Program-made: the position numbers and the translations under genes | Part shown: piece after piece, positions 1 through 5,610 of the stretch | How the letters are laid out: every line of letters starts with the position of its first letter | How positions within the stretch are numbered: the stretch's first letter is position 1 | Assembly: GCA_030618975.1 (NCBI GenBank) | Contig: JAUXCH010000284.1 | Span: forward strand, 1-6,691 | Origin: Planctomycetia bacterium | Lineage (GTDB): Bacteria > Planctomycetota > PLA2 > JAEUHO01 | Reading direction: 5' to 3' | DNA length: 6,691 bases | Notes under the pieces: model-generated | The model's database searches: none | The model's input: the letters and a program-made list of their open reading frames with translations, nothing else | What the model was told of the DNA's origin: nothing

Positions 1-2
1 AG

Positions 3-21
3 TGAATCGCCTCTGTGATTC
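3..21. promoter_or_regulatory. Candidate ArsR operator (imperfect dyad)
   Basis: GAATC at 4-8 and its reverse complement GATTC at 17-21 flank an 8-base spacer immediately before the ribosome binding site of the ArsR-type gene. Proteins of this family usually bind hyphenated dyads overlapping their own promoter, so autoregulation is plausible. The arms are only 5 bp and the window begins just upstream, so the rest of the promoter cannot be seen. Confidence 0.3.
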
Positions 22-24
22 GCT

Positions 25-30
25 GGAGGT
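25..30 (+). promoter_or_regulatory. Ribosome binding site that fixes a TTG start
   Basis: GGAGGT lies five bases before an in-frame TTG at 36. The only earlier in-frame start, a GTG at 15, would place this motif inside the coding sequence and add seven residues unlike the family. The ribosome binding site therefore favours the TTG. Confidence 0.7.
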
Positions 31-35
31 GGATA

Positions 36-422
36 TTGACAAAACACGGGATCTTCCGGGCCTTCTCCGACGAGACCCGACTGCGCATCCTCCACCTCCT
101 GAAGCTCGAGGAGATGTGCGTCGGCGATCTCGTGGCGATCCTGGATCTCCCGCAACCCACGGTCTCCCGGCACCTCTCCTACCTCCGCAACGCGGAGCTC
201 GTCGAGACGCGCAAGGAGGGCCTCTGGCGCTTCTACCGCCTCGCCCCCGTCGACAACCAGCTCCAGGAGCGGCTGTTCGGCTGTCTGGGCCGGTGCTTCC
301 AGGACATCCCCACGCTCGACCAGGATGCCGCGCGCGCCGTCGACCTGCGGGAGAGCGGCCGCAGCTGCTGCCCCGAGGTGGCCCAGAACCGCTCCGGCTC
401 GGCGGGCGGCTCGTCCTGCTAG
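36..422 (+). CDS. ArsR/SmtB-family transcriptional repressor, probable thiol/metalloid sensor
   Basis: A 128-residue dimeric winged-helix repressor, a usual length for ArsR/SmtB proteins, which leave DNA when they bind a metal, metalloid or other ligand. The N-terminal AFSDETRLRILHLL helix, the recognition helix region at about 38-50 (LPQPTVSRHLSYL) and the wing at about 56-69 (VETRKEGLWRFYRL) are classic. In the helix that often holds the metal ligands the protein has a single Cys (MCVGDL, C28) rather than the CxC of ArsR/CadC. Further cysteines are C83, C87, a Cys-Cys pair at 111-112 and a terminal C128. A C-terminal Cys pair resembles As(III) sensors of the Acidithiobacillus ferrooxidans ArsR type, so arsenite or another thiophilic ligand is a reasonable guess. 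No ars transporter or reductase lies in the window; the regulated genes may be off the left edge or elsewhere. The start is TTG, chosen on the ribosome binding site five bases upstream. The gene converges on the PLD-like gene with a 28-base gap. Family is certain, ligand is not. Confidence 0.92.
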   Translation: MTKHGIFRAFSDETRLRILHLLKLEEMCVGDLVAILDLPQPTVSRHLSYLRNAELVETRKEGLWRFYRLAPVDNQLQERLFGCLGRCFQDIPTLDQDAARAVDLRESGRSCCPEVAQNRSGSAGGSSC

Positions 423-446
423 GCCTCCTGCCGGGCCGCCTGCTAG
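415..446. repeat. Short direct repeat CCTGCTAG between convergent genes
   Basis: CCTGCTAG occurs at 415-422, including the ArsR stop codon, and again at 439-446, just outside the PLD-like stop. A GGCGGC/GCCGCC inverted pair also spans the gap but with a loop of about 26 bases and no T tract. No convincing intrinsic terminator is visible here; the repeat may be chance. Confidence 0.3.
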
Positions 447-450
447 CGAG

Positions 451-1146
451 CTAGTCCGCCAGGTCCTCCCAGAGCGCCTCGAACGCTCCCCGAAAGGCCT
501 CGAGCGTTTTTGGGGACGTGGTCGCGTGCAGGTTCTCCCAGTTGTCCACGGCGCCGCGCGTCCAGTTGTACGAGCCGTTCAGCAGCAGCCGCGAGTCCAC
601 GACCACGAACTTGTGGTGCATGTGGTCCGGCGCCCGGTCCATCCGGACCGGGATGCCCTTCTTCGCCAGGCGCGCGACGTCGGATCCGGGGTCCCGGGAC
701 TTCTCGTCGTCGGTGACGATCCTGATCCCCACCCCGCGCTCGTGAAGCTCGAGCAGGAGGTCGGAGATCCGGTCGTCCGTGATGGTGAACACGCAGACGT
801 CCACGGACCGGCGCGCCGTCCTGAGGCTCGAGGTCAGCAGCTTCAGGCACGCCAGGCCGGGGCTGAACGCCACGCGCTCCTCGACGCCGACACCGCCCTC
901 GGCCCGCACCCGGTCGACGACCTTGTCGACCCGGTCGAGCCAGCCGAGCACGGCGCCCGGGGCCTCCTCGATCCGCTCCCGGGCGATCCGGAAGGCCTCG
1001 TTGCGAACGAAGGCCAGCGCGGAGGCCTCGTGCGCGACCCGCTCGACGACGTCCTCGAGCTCTCGCGCCTCGCTCTTCGAGAGGCGCGCGTCCTCGAGGG
1101 TCGCCGCGAGCAGCTCCCGGAGTCTCGCCTGGGCGTCCCGATCCAT
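451..1146 (-). CDS. Phospholipase-D-like (single HKD motif) protein with helical N-terminal domain
   Basis: A 231-residue protein of the phospholipase D superfamily. The complete HxKx4Dx6GSxN signature is present: H177, K179, D184, G191-S192, N194, followed by W195-T196. Members with one HKD motif (Nuc-type nucleases, mitochondrial PLD6/Zucchini) build the active site across a homodimer and cleave phosphodiesters in nucleic acid or lipid through a phosphohistidine. The PLD fold starts near residue 92; the strand-rich segment RRSVDVCVFTITDDRISDLL (112-131) and the GVGIRIVTDD strand fit its N-terminal half. Residues 1-85 are predicted helical and acidic, with LSKSEARELEDVVERVA recalling small helical TerB-like domains, a weak resemblance only. 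No signal peptide or membrane segment is seen, so the protein is probably cytoplasmic. The ATG is preceded by GGGAGGAG (+ strand 1153-1161) at normal spacing. Reading frames continuing upstream are antisense to the kinase and were ignored. Substrate is unknown. Divergent from the kinase gene, sharing a symmetric promoter region. Confidence 0.88.
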   Translation of the reverse strand: MDRDAQARLRELLAATLEDARLSKSEARELEDVVERVAHEASALAFVRNEAFRIARERIEEAPGAVLGWLDRVDKVVDRVRAEGGVGVEERVAFSPGLACLKLLTSSLRTARRSVDVCVFTITDDRISDLLLELHERGVGIRIVTDDEKSRDPGSDVARLAKKGIPVRMDRAPDHMHHKFVVVDSRLLLNGSYNWTRGAVDNWENLHATTSPKTLEAFRGAFEALWEDLAD

Positions 1147-1172
1147 GCCGCGTCTCCTCCCGACGGACTGAG

Positions 1173-1212
1173 AGCCTACCCGGCCCCGGCCCGCGCTCGG
1201 CCAGGGTAGGCT
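1173..1212. promoter_or_regulatory. Symmetric divergent promoter region for PLD-like and kinase genes
   Basis: A perfect 9-bp inverted repeat, AGCCTACCC at 1173-1181 and GGGTAGGCT at 1204-1212, is separated by 22 GC-rich bases. Each arm offers TAGGCT, a TAnnnT-like -10 hexamer, reading outward: at 1207-1212 for the kinase (start 1236) and at 1178-1173 on the minus strand for the PLD-like gene (start 1146). Both then have a short leader with a purine-rich ribosome binding site. No -35 is recognisable. The dyad could instead, or in addition, be an operator for a dimeric regulator controlling both genes. Confidence 0.45.
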
Positions 1213-1235
1213 GCCCGGACCCCGAAAGAGGACGC

Positions 1236-3143
1236 ATGACCCAGGACGACACCCCGGCCCCGCAGGACGCGGTCCCCGAGCGGTTCCGCGTCGACCTCGC
1301 AGGCCAGACCCTGCTCGGGACCTACCGCGTGGAGTCGAGGCTCGCCGAGGGTGGCATGGGTTCGATCTACCGCGCGTTCGACACGAGCCTGGGCCGTCCG
1401 GTCGTCGTGAAGGTCCCCCACGCGAGGTTCCTCGCCGAGGCGGGCTTCCGTGCCCGCCTCGCTCGCGAGGTCTCCGAGCTGGTCCGGCTCGAGCACCCGC
1501 ACGTCGTCCGCATCCTCGCCCGCGGCGAGCAGGACGACATTCCCTTCTTCGTCCTCCAGTACCTGGGAGGCGGCAGCCTCGAGGACCACCTGGCGGGCGG
1601 CACGCGCCAGGCGCCCGAGGACACGCTCCCCTGGCTCGCCACCATGGGGAGGACGCTCGATTTCGTGCACAAGCGCGGCAGCCTCCACCGCGACGTGAAG
1701 CCGGGCAACATCCTGTTCGACGAAGAGGGCCACGTCTTCCTCTCCGACTTCGGCGTCGCGAAGGCCGTCGACTCCGAGGGCGACGCGCTGACGGGCACGG
1801 GCGTCGGCATCGGCTCGCCGAAGTACATGGCGCCGGAGCAGGCGCTCGGCCGCGACCTGGGGCCGGCGGTCGACCAGTACGGCCTCGCTTCCACCCTCTA
1901 CGAGGCACTCGCCGGCCGCTCCCCCTTCGGCAAGGGCACGCCCGTCGAGCTCCTCGTGCGCAAGTCGCACGAGGAGGCGCAGCCGATCCGGGACCACGTA
2001 CCCGACCTCCCGGAGGCGGCGGCCTCCGCCCTCATGCGGGCGATGGCGCGCGATCCCGACGATCGGTTCCCGAGCTGCAGCGCGTTCGCCGACGCGTTCG
2101 CCGCGGGCCTCGGCCGGGAGCCGGCGACCACGAAGGCCCGGCCCACGGCGGCCGACACGGTCCGCTTCGCCCCCCACGCACAGGCCGCGCAGCGCAAGCG
2201 GCTCGCGGGCAGCGTCCTCGCGACGTTGCTCGTGGCGATCGCCCTCGTGGCCTTCTTCTCGCGGGGCGGCGACGACGCCCCCCCCGGCGAGGCACAGCCC
2301 CGCGCCACGCCCCACACGGACCTGGCCCAGGTGGAGCTCATCGAGGAGGGCGCCGAACCGCGTCGTCTGCTCCGCTACGACGTGGCCCCGGGCGCGCGAG
2401 AGCGCCTCGTCCTCGCGGTCACCGGGGGCAAGAAGATCGACGTCGACGGCCTCGGCCCGATCGAGAGAAACGACCCGCCCTGGGAGCTCGAGGCCGACGT
2501 CGTGGTGGAGAAGATCGACGAGGTGGGCGACGTACACTTCCTGTGGCGGGTCGGACGTTGCGCGCTGTGCGATGGCGCCGGAGACGATCTGGCCGCGCTC
2601 GATCGGGAGATGGCGAACGTCGAGGGTTTCACCGTGCGCGGCCGGGCCAGCACGCAGGGCATCGTCCACTCGGTCGCCTTCCCGGAGCCCAAAGACCTCG
2701 ACTTCGCCGCGCGCACCATGCTCGAGGGCCTGCAGATCGCCCTGAACGATTTCTGCACGCCCCTGCCGACGGAGCCGGTCGGGATCGGCGCCCGGTGGGC
2801 GGTCACCCGCACCACCCGGCAGTTCGGCATGCGGATGGTCGAGACGACCGAGTACGAGCTCGTGCGCATCGAGGGCCACCGGGTCGGGCTCCGCCTCAAG
2901 GCCGCGCTCACCGCGCCGGAGCAGCCGATCCACCTGCCCGGCGCACCTGAGGAGATGGGCATGACGCTGACCTCCTTCCACGGGCGCGGCCTCGGGGAGA
3001 TCCGTGTCGACCTGACGCAGCTCGTCCCGCGCGGCCTGGCCTCGCGGGTGGAGGGGACCTACGAGGCCGAGTCGTCGATTCCGGGGAACTCCGGTTCGAT
3101 GGGCGGGAGCTTCTTCTACGAGGTCGAGATGGCCCGGCGGTAG
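1236..3143 (+). CDS. Transmembrane Hanks-type Ser/Thr protein kinase with C-terminal export-side domain
   Basis: A 635-residue PknB-like eukaryotic-type kinase with all catalytic landmarks: glycine loop LAEGGMGSIY (36-45), ATP lysine K59, helix-C glutamate E78, catalytic loop HRDVKPGN (151-158, D153 catalytic base), DFG at 171-173, and GSPKYMAPEQ closing the activation segment (194-202). It is an RD kinase and should be active, with Thr residues at 186 and 188 available for autophosphorylation. The kinase domain covers about 30-290. A Pro/Thr/Arg-rich juxtamembrane stretch leads to one membrane span at about 323-341, with basic residues before it (positive-inside), so about 290 C-terminal residues lie outside the cytoplasm. 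That part has no PASTA, TPR or WD repeats. Its pattern (WELEADVVVEKI, PTEPVGIGARWAV, TTEYELVRIEGHRVGL) recalls the DUF6263 type, an impression only. It holds a CxxC (C442, C445) and C507, unusual for an exported domain and perhaps disulfide-forming. ATG 1236 follows AAGAGGA at slightly short spacing. Divergent from the PLD-like gene; converges on the 411-residue gene with 9 bases between. Confidence 0.95.
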   Translation: MTQDDTPAPQDAVPERFRVDLAGQTLLGTYRVESRLAEGGMGSIYRAFDTSLGRPVVVKVPHARFLAEAGFRARLAREVSELVRLEHPHVVRILARGEQDDIPFFVLQYLGGGSLEDHLAGGTRQAPEDTLPWLATMGRTLDFVHKRGSLHRDVKPGNILFDEEGHVFLSDFGVAKAVDSEGDALTGTGVGIGSPKYMAPEQALGRDLGPAVDQYGLASTLYEALAGRSPFGKGTPVELLVRKSHEEAQPIRDHVPDLPEAAASALMRAMARDPDDRFPSCSAFADAFAAGLGREPATTKARPTAADTVRFAPHAQAAQRKRLAGSVLATLLVAIALVAFFSRGGDDAPPGEAQPRATPHTDLAQVELIEEGAEPRRLLRYDVAPGARERLVLAVTGGKKIDVDGLGPIERNDPPWELEADVVVEKIDEVGDVHFLWRVGRCALCDGAGDDLAALDREMANVEGFTVRGRASTQGIVHSVAFPEPKDLDFAARTMLEGLQIALNDFCTPLPTEPVGIGARWAVTRTTRQFGMRMVETTEYELVRIEGHRVGLRLKAALTAPEQPIHLPGAPEEMGMTLTSFHGRGLGEIRVDLTQLVPRGLASRVEGTYEAESSIPGNSGSMGGSFFYEVEMARR

Positions 3144-3156
3144 CTGCGCGGGCTAC
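3140..3156. terminator. Small hairpin spanning both convergent stop codons
   Basis: GTAGC at 3140-3144 pairs with GCTAC at 3152-3156 around a 7-base loop. The kinase TAG (3141-3143) is in one arm and the complement of the opposing TAG (3153-3155) in the other. The 5-bp stem lacks a T tract on either strand, so any bidirectional terminator function is weakly supported. Confidence 0.25.
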
Positions 3157-4388
3157 GCCTCGTGCGGGTGCTCCTCCAGGAGCATCTCGAGCAACCCCCG
3201 CGCCTCCCCCGGCTCGAGGTGGTCGACCCGGTCGTGGATCTCGGTCACGATCCGCCGCGCCGCCTCGGGATCCGCCTTCTCGCTCGTCAGCCGGTGCGCG
3301 CGAAAGGCGTGGTGGATGCCCGCCGCGCCCACGCCGAACAGCAGCACGGCGGCCGGGATCGGTGAGGCCTCCGCCAGCACCACGAGGAGCGCCTTGAGCA
3401 GCAGCTTGGCGTGCGGATGATGGTGGTGCAGACTCCGTCCCACGTCCTGTCGGATCCGCCCGAGGCGGGGGTCGCGGACGGCGGCCGCAGCGCCGTGGGT
3501 CCGTGTCTTCCAGGAAGACAGCACCATCCGGCGGTGATCGCGCGCCTCGCGGAGCGCGTCGCAGCCCGGGTCGGTCACGACCAGCTTGCCGTGCTCCTCG
3601 CGTACCCGGTAGGCCGCGGGGTCGTCGCCCAGCCCGAAGTACTCCTCCCGCCCGGTCCCGCCCCGGCGATCGGCGACGTAGGCGCCGCAGAGGATCTCGC
3701 CGTCCGGGCCCGGCTCGTTCAGCGTCACGCAGGGCAGGACCAGGTAGAGGGTCGGCGAGGCGGGCTCGTGGTCCTGGATGTCGAGCATCACCGCCCGCGC
3801 CTGGAGGCGCGCCGAGACGAGCGCCGCGTACAGCGCCCGCACCCCGGGGTCGACCTGCGCGGGGTCGCGCAGGACCGCGAGCCGGTCCTGCCCCTCGGAG
3901 AGGAACGCTTCGCGAACCGGGTCCGTGAACGGAGGCACGTCGCCGCCGAGCAGCGCCGCCAACGCGCCGCAGCAGGACGACGACTGCCCGTAGCGTTCGA
4001 GCAGCCCGAACGTACGGCCCGCCTTGCCCCGCATCATCGCCACGTGCGAGTTCACCTTGACGACGAGGAGCTTCCAGCCGGTCTTCGAGCCTTCCGTCGC
4101 GTAGTGATCTTCCGCGATCGGCAAGGCGCCCCACTCGTACCGCCCCCCGAGGTTCGCGAGCCGAAACGGCGACTGCTGCGCGAACTTGAGGGCGGGCAGC
4201 ACGTACTGGGCGAACCCGAGCTGGAACGCGGTCACGCACTCGTGCTCGGACTCGTCGGCGCACGTGATGTGCATCGCCCCCACCGACGGCGACCCCAGCT
4301 CGGAGACCCCGAAGTGCAGGGCCTGGCAGACGCTGCGCACGGAGCGCTCGCGGCCCACGGCTTCACGGAGCGAGTCGAAGGTTTCCAC
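3153..4388 (-). CDS. Unknown 411-residue protein with His/Cys cluster and C-terminal hydrophobic segment
   Basis: I do not recognise a named family. The composition is that of a real protein, with well-formed stretches such as KLLVVKVNSHVA (106-117), RALYAALVSARLQARAVMLD (184-203), TLYLVLPCVTLNEPGPDGEI (213-232) and EEYFGLGDDPAAYRV (248-262), which look like conserved motifs. There are eight cysteines (21, 43, 51, 139, 140, 220, 234, 276). H40, C43, H49 and C51 form a compact HITC...HEC cluster that could bind metal. A His-rich run HHHHPH (321-326) precedes a hydrophobic region at about 328-358, one or two membrane-associated helices, and then a charged helical tail of about 50 residues. No N-terminal signal peptide is present, so the large N-terminal part is probably cytoplasmic and the protein possibly tail-anchored. 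GTG at 4388 is chosen because TACCAT lies six bases upstream, a leaderless-type arrangement; there is no Shine-Dalgarno. The nearby ATG at 4397 is in another frame. Divergent from the HIT gene with 66 bases between starts. Confidence 0.8.
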   Translation of the reverse strand: METFDSLREAVGRERSVRSVCQALHFGVSELGSPSVGAMHITCADESEHECVTAFQLGFAQYVLPALKFAQQSPFRLANLGGRYEWGALPIAEDHYATEGSKTGWKLLVVKVNSHVAMMRGKAGRTFGLLERYGQSSSCCGALAALLGGDVPPFTDPVREAFLSEGQDRLAVLRDPAQVDPGVRALYAALVSARLQARAVMLDIQDHEPASPTLYLVLPCVTLNEPGPDGEILCGAYVADRRGGTGREEYFGLGDDPAAYRVREEHGKLVVTDPGCDALREARDHRRMVLSSWKTRTHGAAAAVRDPRLGRIRQDVGRSLHHHHPHAKLLLKALLVVLAEASPIPAAVLLFGVGAAGIHHAFRAHRLTSEKADPEAARRIVTEIHDRVDHLEPGEARGLLEMLLEEHPHEA

Positions 4389-4394
4389 CCGCCC

Positions 4395-4400
4395 ATGGTA
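4395..4400 (-). promoter_or_regulatory. Candidate -10 box (TACCAT) for the 411-residue gene
   Basis: On the minus strand TACCAT ends six bases before the GTG start. This TAnnnT-plus-six spacing puts transcription initiation at or beside the start codon, matching the layout seen more clearly at the two parvulin genes. No -35 at good spacing was found. A 5-bp inverted pair GCCCA (4391-4395)/TGGGC (4432-4436) brackets the divergent intergenic region. Confidence 0.35.
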
Positions 4401-4424
4401 CGCGCCGACGCCGTCCAAAACCGC

Positions 4425-4430
4425 TAGAGT
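4425..4430 (+). promoter_or_regulatory. Candidate -10 box (TAGAGT) for the HIT gene
   Basis: TAGAGT fits the TAnnnT hexamer and is followed about seven bases later by a plausible start near 4437, then AAGGGAG (4441-4447) as ribosome binding site and ATG at 4455. No convincing -35 is visible. Unlike its divergent neighbour, this gene would have a short conventional leader. Confidence 0.35.
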
Positions 4431-4454
4431 GTGGGCGACGAAGGGAGCCCCCCC

Positions 4455-4883
4455 ATGAGCCCGCGCGACCCCGACTGCATCTTCTGCAAGATCCTGGCGG
4501 ACGAGATCCCCAGCGCCCGCGTCCACGAGGACGAGCACACGATCGCCTTCCTGGACCTCTTCCCGCTCGCGCCCGGCCACACGCTCTTGATCCCCCGCGA
4601 CCACCACGAGCTGCTGACCGACATGCCGGACGAGACCATGGCCGCCCTCGGCCGGGTCCTGCCCCGCCTGGCCCGCGCCGTCGTGGCCGCGACGGGCGCG
4701 GAGGGTTTCAACATCTTCCAGACCAACGGCGCGTGCTCGGGTCAGGTGGTCCCCCACGTCCATGTCCACGTGATCCCGCGCGCCCCGGAAGACGGATTGG
4801 GATTCCGCTGGAGGGCCGGCTCCTACGAGGAAGGCGAGATGGCCGACTGGCAAGAGAAGATCGCCGCCGCCCTCGAAACCTAG
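4455..4883 (+). CDS. HIT-family (histidine triad) nucleotide-binding protein
   Basis: A 142-residue cytoplasmic HIT-superfamily protein, a typical length for bacterial Hint-like members, which hydrolyse nucleoside phosphoramidates or dinucleoside polyphosphates through a nucleotidyl-histidine intermediate. The triad HVHVHVI is at 101-107; by comparison with Hint1 the middle histidine H103 is the nucleophile. The N-terminal DCIFCKILADEIPSARVHED (residues 7-26) is the standard opening, and C8-xx-C11 with H50 or H51 and H101 matches the zinc site found in many bacterial members. FNIFQTNGACSGQVVPHVHVH is the family's usual nucleotide-binding segment; the C-terminal tail is short. ATG 4455 was chosen over an upstream in-frame GTG at 4431 because GGGAG sits at good spacing before the ATG. 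The stop codon overlaps the first bases of the leader repeat of the first parvulin gene. The real substrate cannot be inferred from context, and the gene probably forms its own transcription unit. Confidence 0.95.
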   Translation: MSPRDPDCIFCKILADEIPSARVHEDEHTIAFLDLFPLAPGHTLLIPRDHHELLTDMPDETMAALGRVLPRLARAVVAATGAEGFNIFQTNGACSGQVVPHVHVHVIPRAPEDGLGFRWRAGSYEEGEMADWQEKIAAALET

Positions 4884-4928
4884 CTCGGGGTCAGGTGATA
4901 TTCCGCGCTTTTCAGGCCCAGCCGCGGC
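4882..4928 (+). repeat. Leader repeat, copy 1 (REP-like)
   Basis: This 47-base segment, beginning AGCTCGGGGTCAGGTGA and ending CAGCCGCGGC, recurs at 5602-5648 with four mismatches by hand alignment, each time upstream of a parvulin lipoprotein gene. It overlaps the HIT stop codon. The GGGGTCAGGT core resembles repetitive palindromic elements I associate with RAYT transposases; that resemblance is from memory and unverified. It could equally be part of the duplicated block with no mobility of its own. Confidence 0.75.
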
Positions 4929-4955
4929 GAGAGGTCGTCCACCTCACCCACGTCC

Positions 4956-4961
4956 TACAAT
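4956..4961 (+). promoter_or_regulatory. -10 box TACAAT of a leaderless-type start, parvulin copy 1
   Basis: TACAAT is followed by seven bases (GCCGCCC) and ATG 4969. A -10 hexamer this close puts transcription initiation on the start codon, and there is no room for or trace of a Shine-Dalgarno. The same box and spacing precede the second copy. GAGAGGTCG, 18 bases before the box in both copies, marks the -35 region but does not resemble TTGACA. An in-frame ATG overlapping the box (4960) would fall upstream of this transcription start. Confidence 0.6.
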
Positions 4962-4968
4962 GCCGCCC

Positions 4969-5571
4969 ATGCGCAGCGCACTCACCGCACTCTCCCTTCT
5001 GCTCCTCCTCACCGCGTGCAACCGAACCCCGAGGAGCCGAAGCACGATGGTTGCCTACGCGCCCCCGGCGATGGCATCTTCCCGCTCGAGCCCGGCACGA
5101 GGGGGACCTCCGACGACGACACGAGCGCGAACCCAAGCCCAAGCCCCTACGGCGACCACCTCGTCCAGCGCGTCAAGCAGTCCACAGAGGAGTCCGCCTC
5201 GCGTGACGCCCGCCGCCCCCGACAAGGTCACCGTCGACCACATCCTCATCGCCGTGAAAGGTCCGCGCCTCCCCGACGGCAAGACGCCCGAGGCCGCAAA
5301 GGAGCTCGCCTACGACCTGCTGAGGCAGCTCGAGGCCGGCGCCGACTGGGCGACCCTGAAGCGCGAGCACAGCGCGGATCCCCCTCCCGGCGGCCCCTAC
5401 ACCCTCGCCGGCGAAGGCGTTCAGCCCGGCCGCGGCGAGGTTCCCCGAGCCGCGATGGTGAAGGCCTTCGGCGACGTGGGCTTCTCGCTCCAGGTCGACG
5501 AGACGGGCATGGCCGACTTCGACAAGGCGACGAGCCCCTTCGGCTACCACATCATCAAGCGCATCGAGTAG
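4969..5571 (+). CDS. Parvulin-type peptidyl-prolyl isomerase lipoprotein, copy 1
   Basis: A 200-residue predicted lipoprotein. The signal peptide MRSALTALSLLLLLTAC has lipobox LTAC, giving lipidation at C17. A disordered Ser/Thr/Pro/Arg-rich linker (18-85) leads to a parvulin (PpiC/SurA/PrsA-like rotamase) domain at about 86-200. Family landmarks are VDHILIAV with H91, HSADPPPGG (134-142, D137 in the region of the Pin1 catalytic Cys), MVKAF (M163, F167) and SPFGYHIIKR (189-198, H194). Such domains isomerise peptide-prolyl bonds and assist folding of exported proteins, so it should act on the outer face of a membrane. It is about 80% identical to the next gene over the domain (92 of 115 by hand count). 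It differs most at 146-164, where copy 2 has a YPRSGM-like loop. The linker is odd: from about 5016 to 5200 another frame shows higher G/C at third positions (about 87% against 71%), suggesting compensating frameshifts. Start 4969 fits the TACAAT spacing. Confidence 0.88.
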   Translation: MRSALTALSLLLLLTACNRTPRSRSTMVAYAPPAMASSRSSPARGGPPTTTRARTQAQAPTATTSSSASSSPQRSPPRVTPAAPDKVTVDHILIAVKGPRLPDGKTPEAAKELAYDLLRQLEAGADWATLKREHSADPPPGGPYTLAGEGVQPGRGEVPRAAMVKAFGDVGFSLQVDETGMADFDKATSPFGYHIIKRIE

Positions 5572-5610
5572 AGCTCGGGGAGCTCGGGGAGCTCGTCGGG
5601 GAGCTCGGGG
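5572..5610 (+). repeat. Tandem AGCTCGGGG array
   Basis: Four units directly follow the copy 1 stop codon: AGCTCGGGG at 5572-5580, 5581-5589 and 5602-5610, plus one unit at 5590-5601 expanded by three bases (AGCTCGTCGGGG). The last unit is the first nine bases of the second leader repeat; the equivalent position before copy 1 has a single unit (4882-4890). The array looks like slippage expansion at the junction of the duplicated blocks. Confidence 0.85.

Noticed and set aside
36..41. TTGACA as a -35 element
   Set aside because: It is the TTG start codon plus the next codon of the ArsR-type gene; no -10 follows at proper spacing.
415..446. CCTGCTAG direct repeat as target-site duplication or attachment site
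   Set aside because: The 24-base separation contains no element and no integrase is present; it is likely chance or part of a weak 3' structure.
1147..2981. Long minus-strand open frames opposite the kinase gene, including one continuous with the PLD-like gene
   Set aside because: Their translations are Arg/Pro/Gly-rich without motifs, and the kinase domain on the plus strand is unambiguous. They are GC-rich shadow frames.
451..3143. PLD-like protein plus kinase as a known phage-defence system
   Set aside because: No third component or diagnostic domain supports this, and the kinase has a transmembrane sensor layout typical of signalling. Only the shared promoter region is reported.
3411..4427. 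Plus-strand 338-residue open frame opposite the 411-residue gene
   Set aside because: Arg-rich, no recognisable motif or ribosome binding site, while the minus-strand translation has normal protein composition and a C-terminal hydrophobic segment.
4960..4968. Upstream in-frame ATG (4960; also 5786 in copy 2) as the start of the lipoproteins
   Set aside because: Each overlaps the TACAAT box, so it would lie upstream of the expected transcription start, and it adds MPP/MPR before a complete signal peptide.
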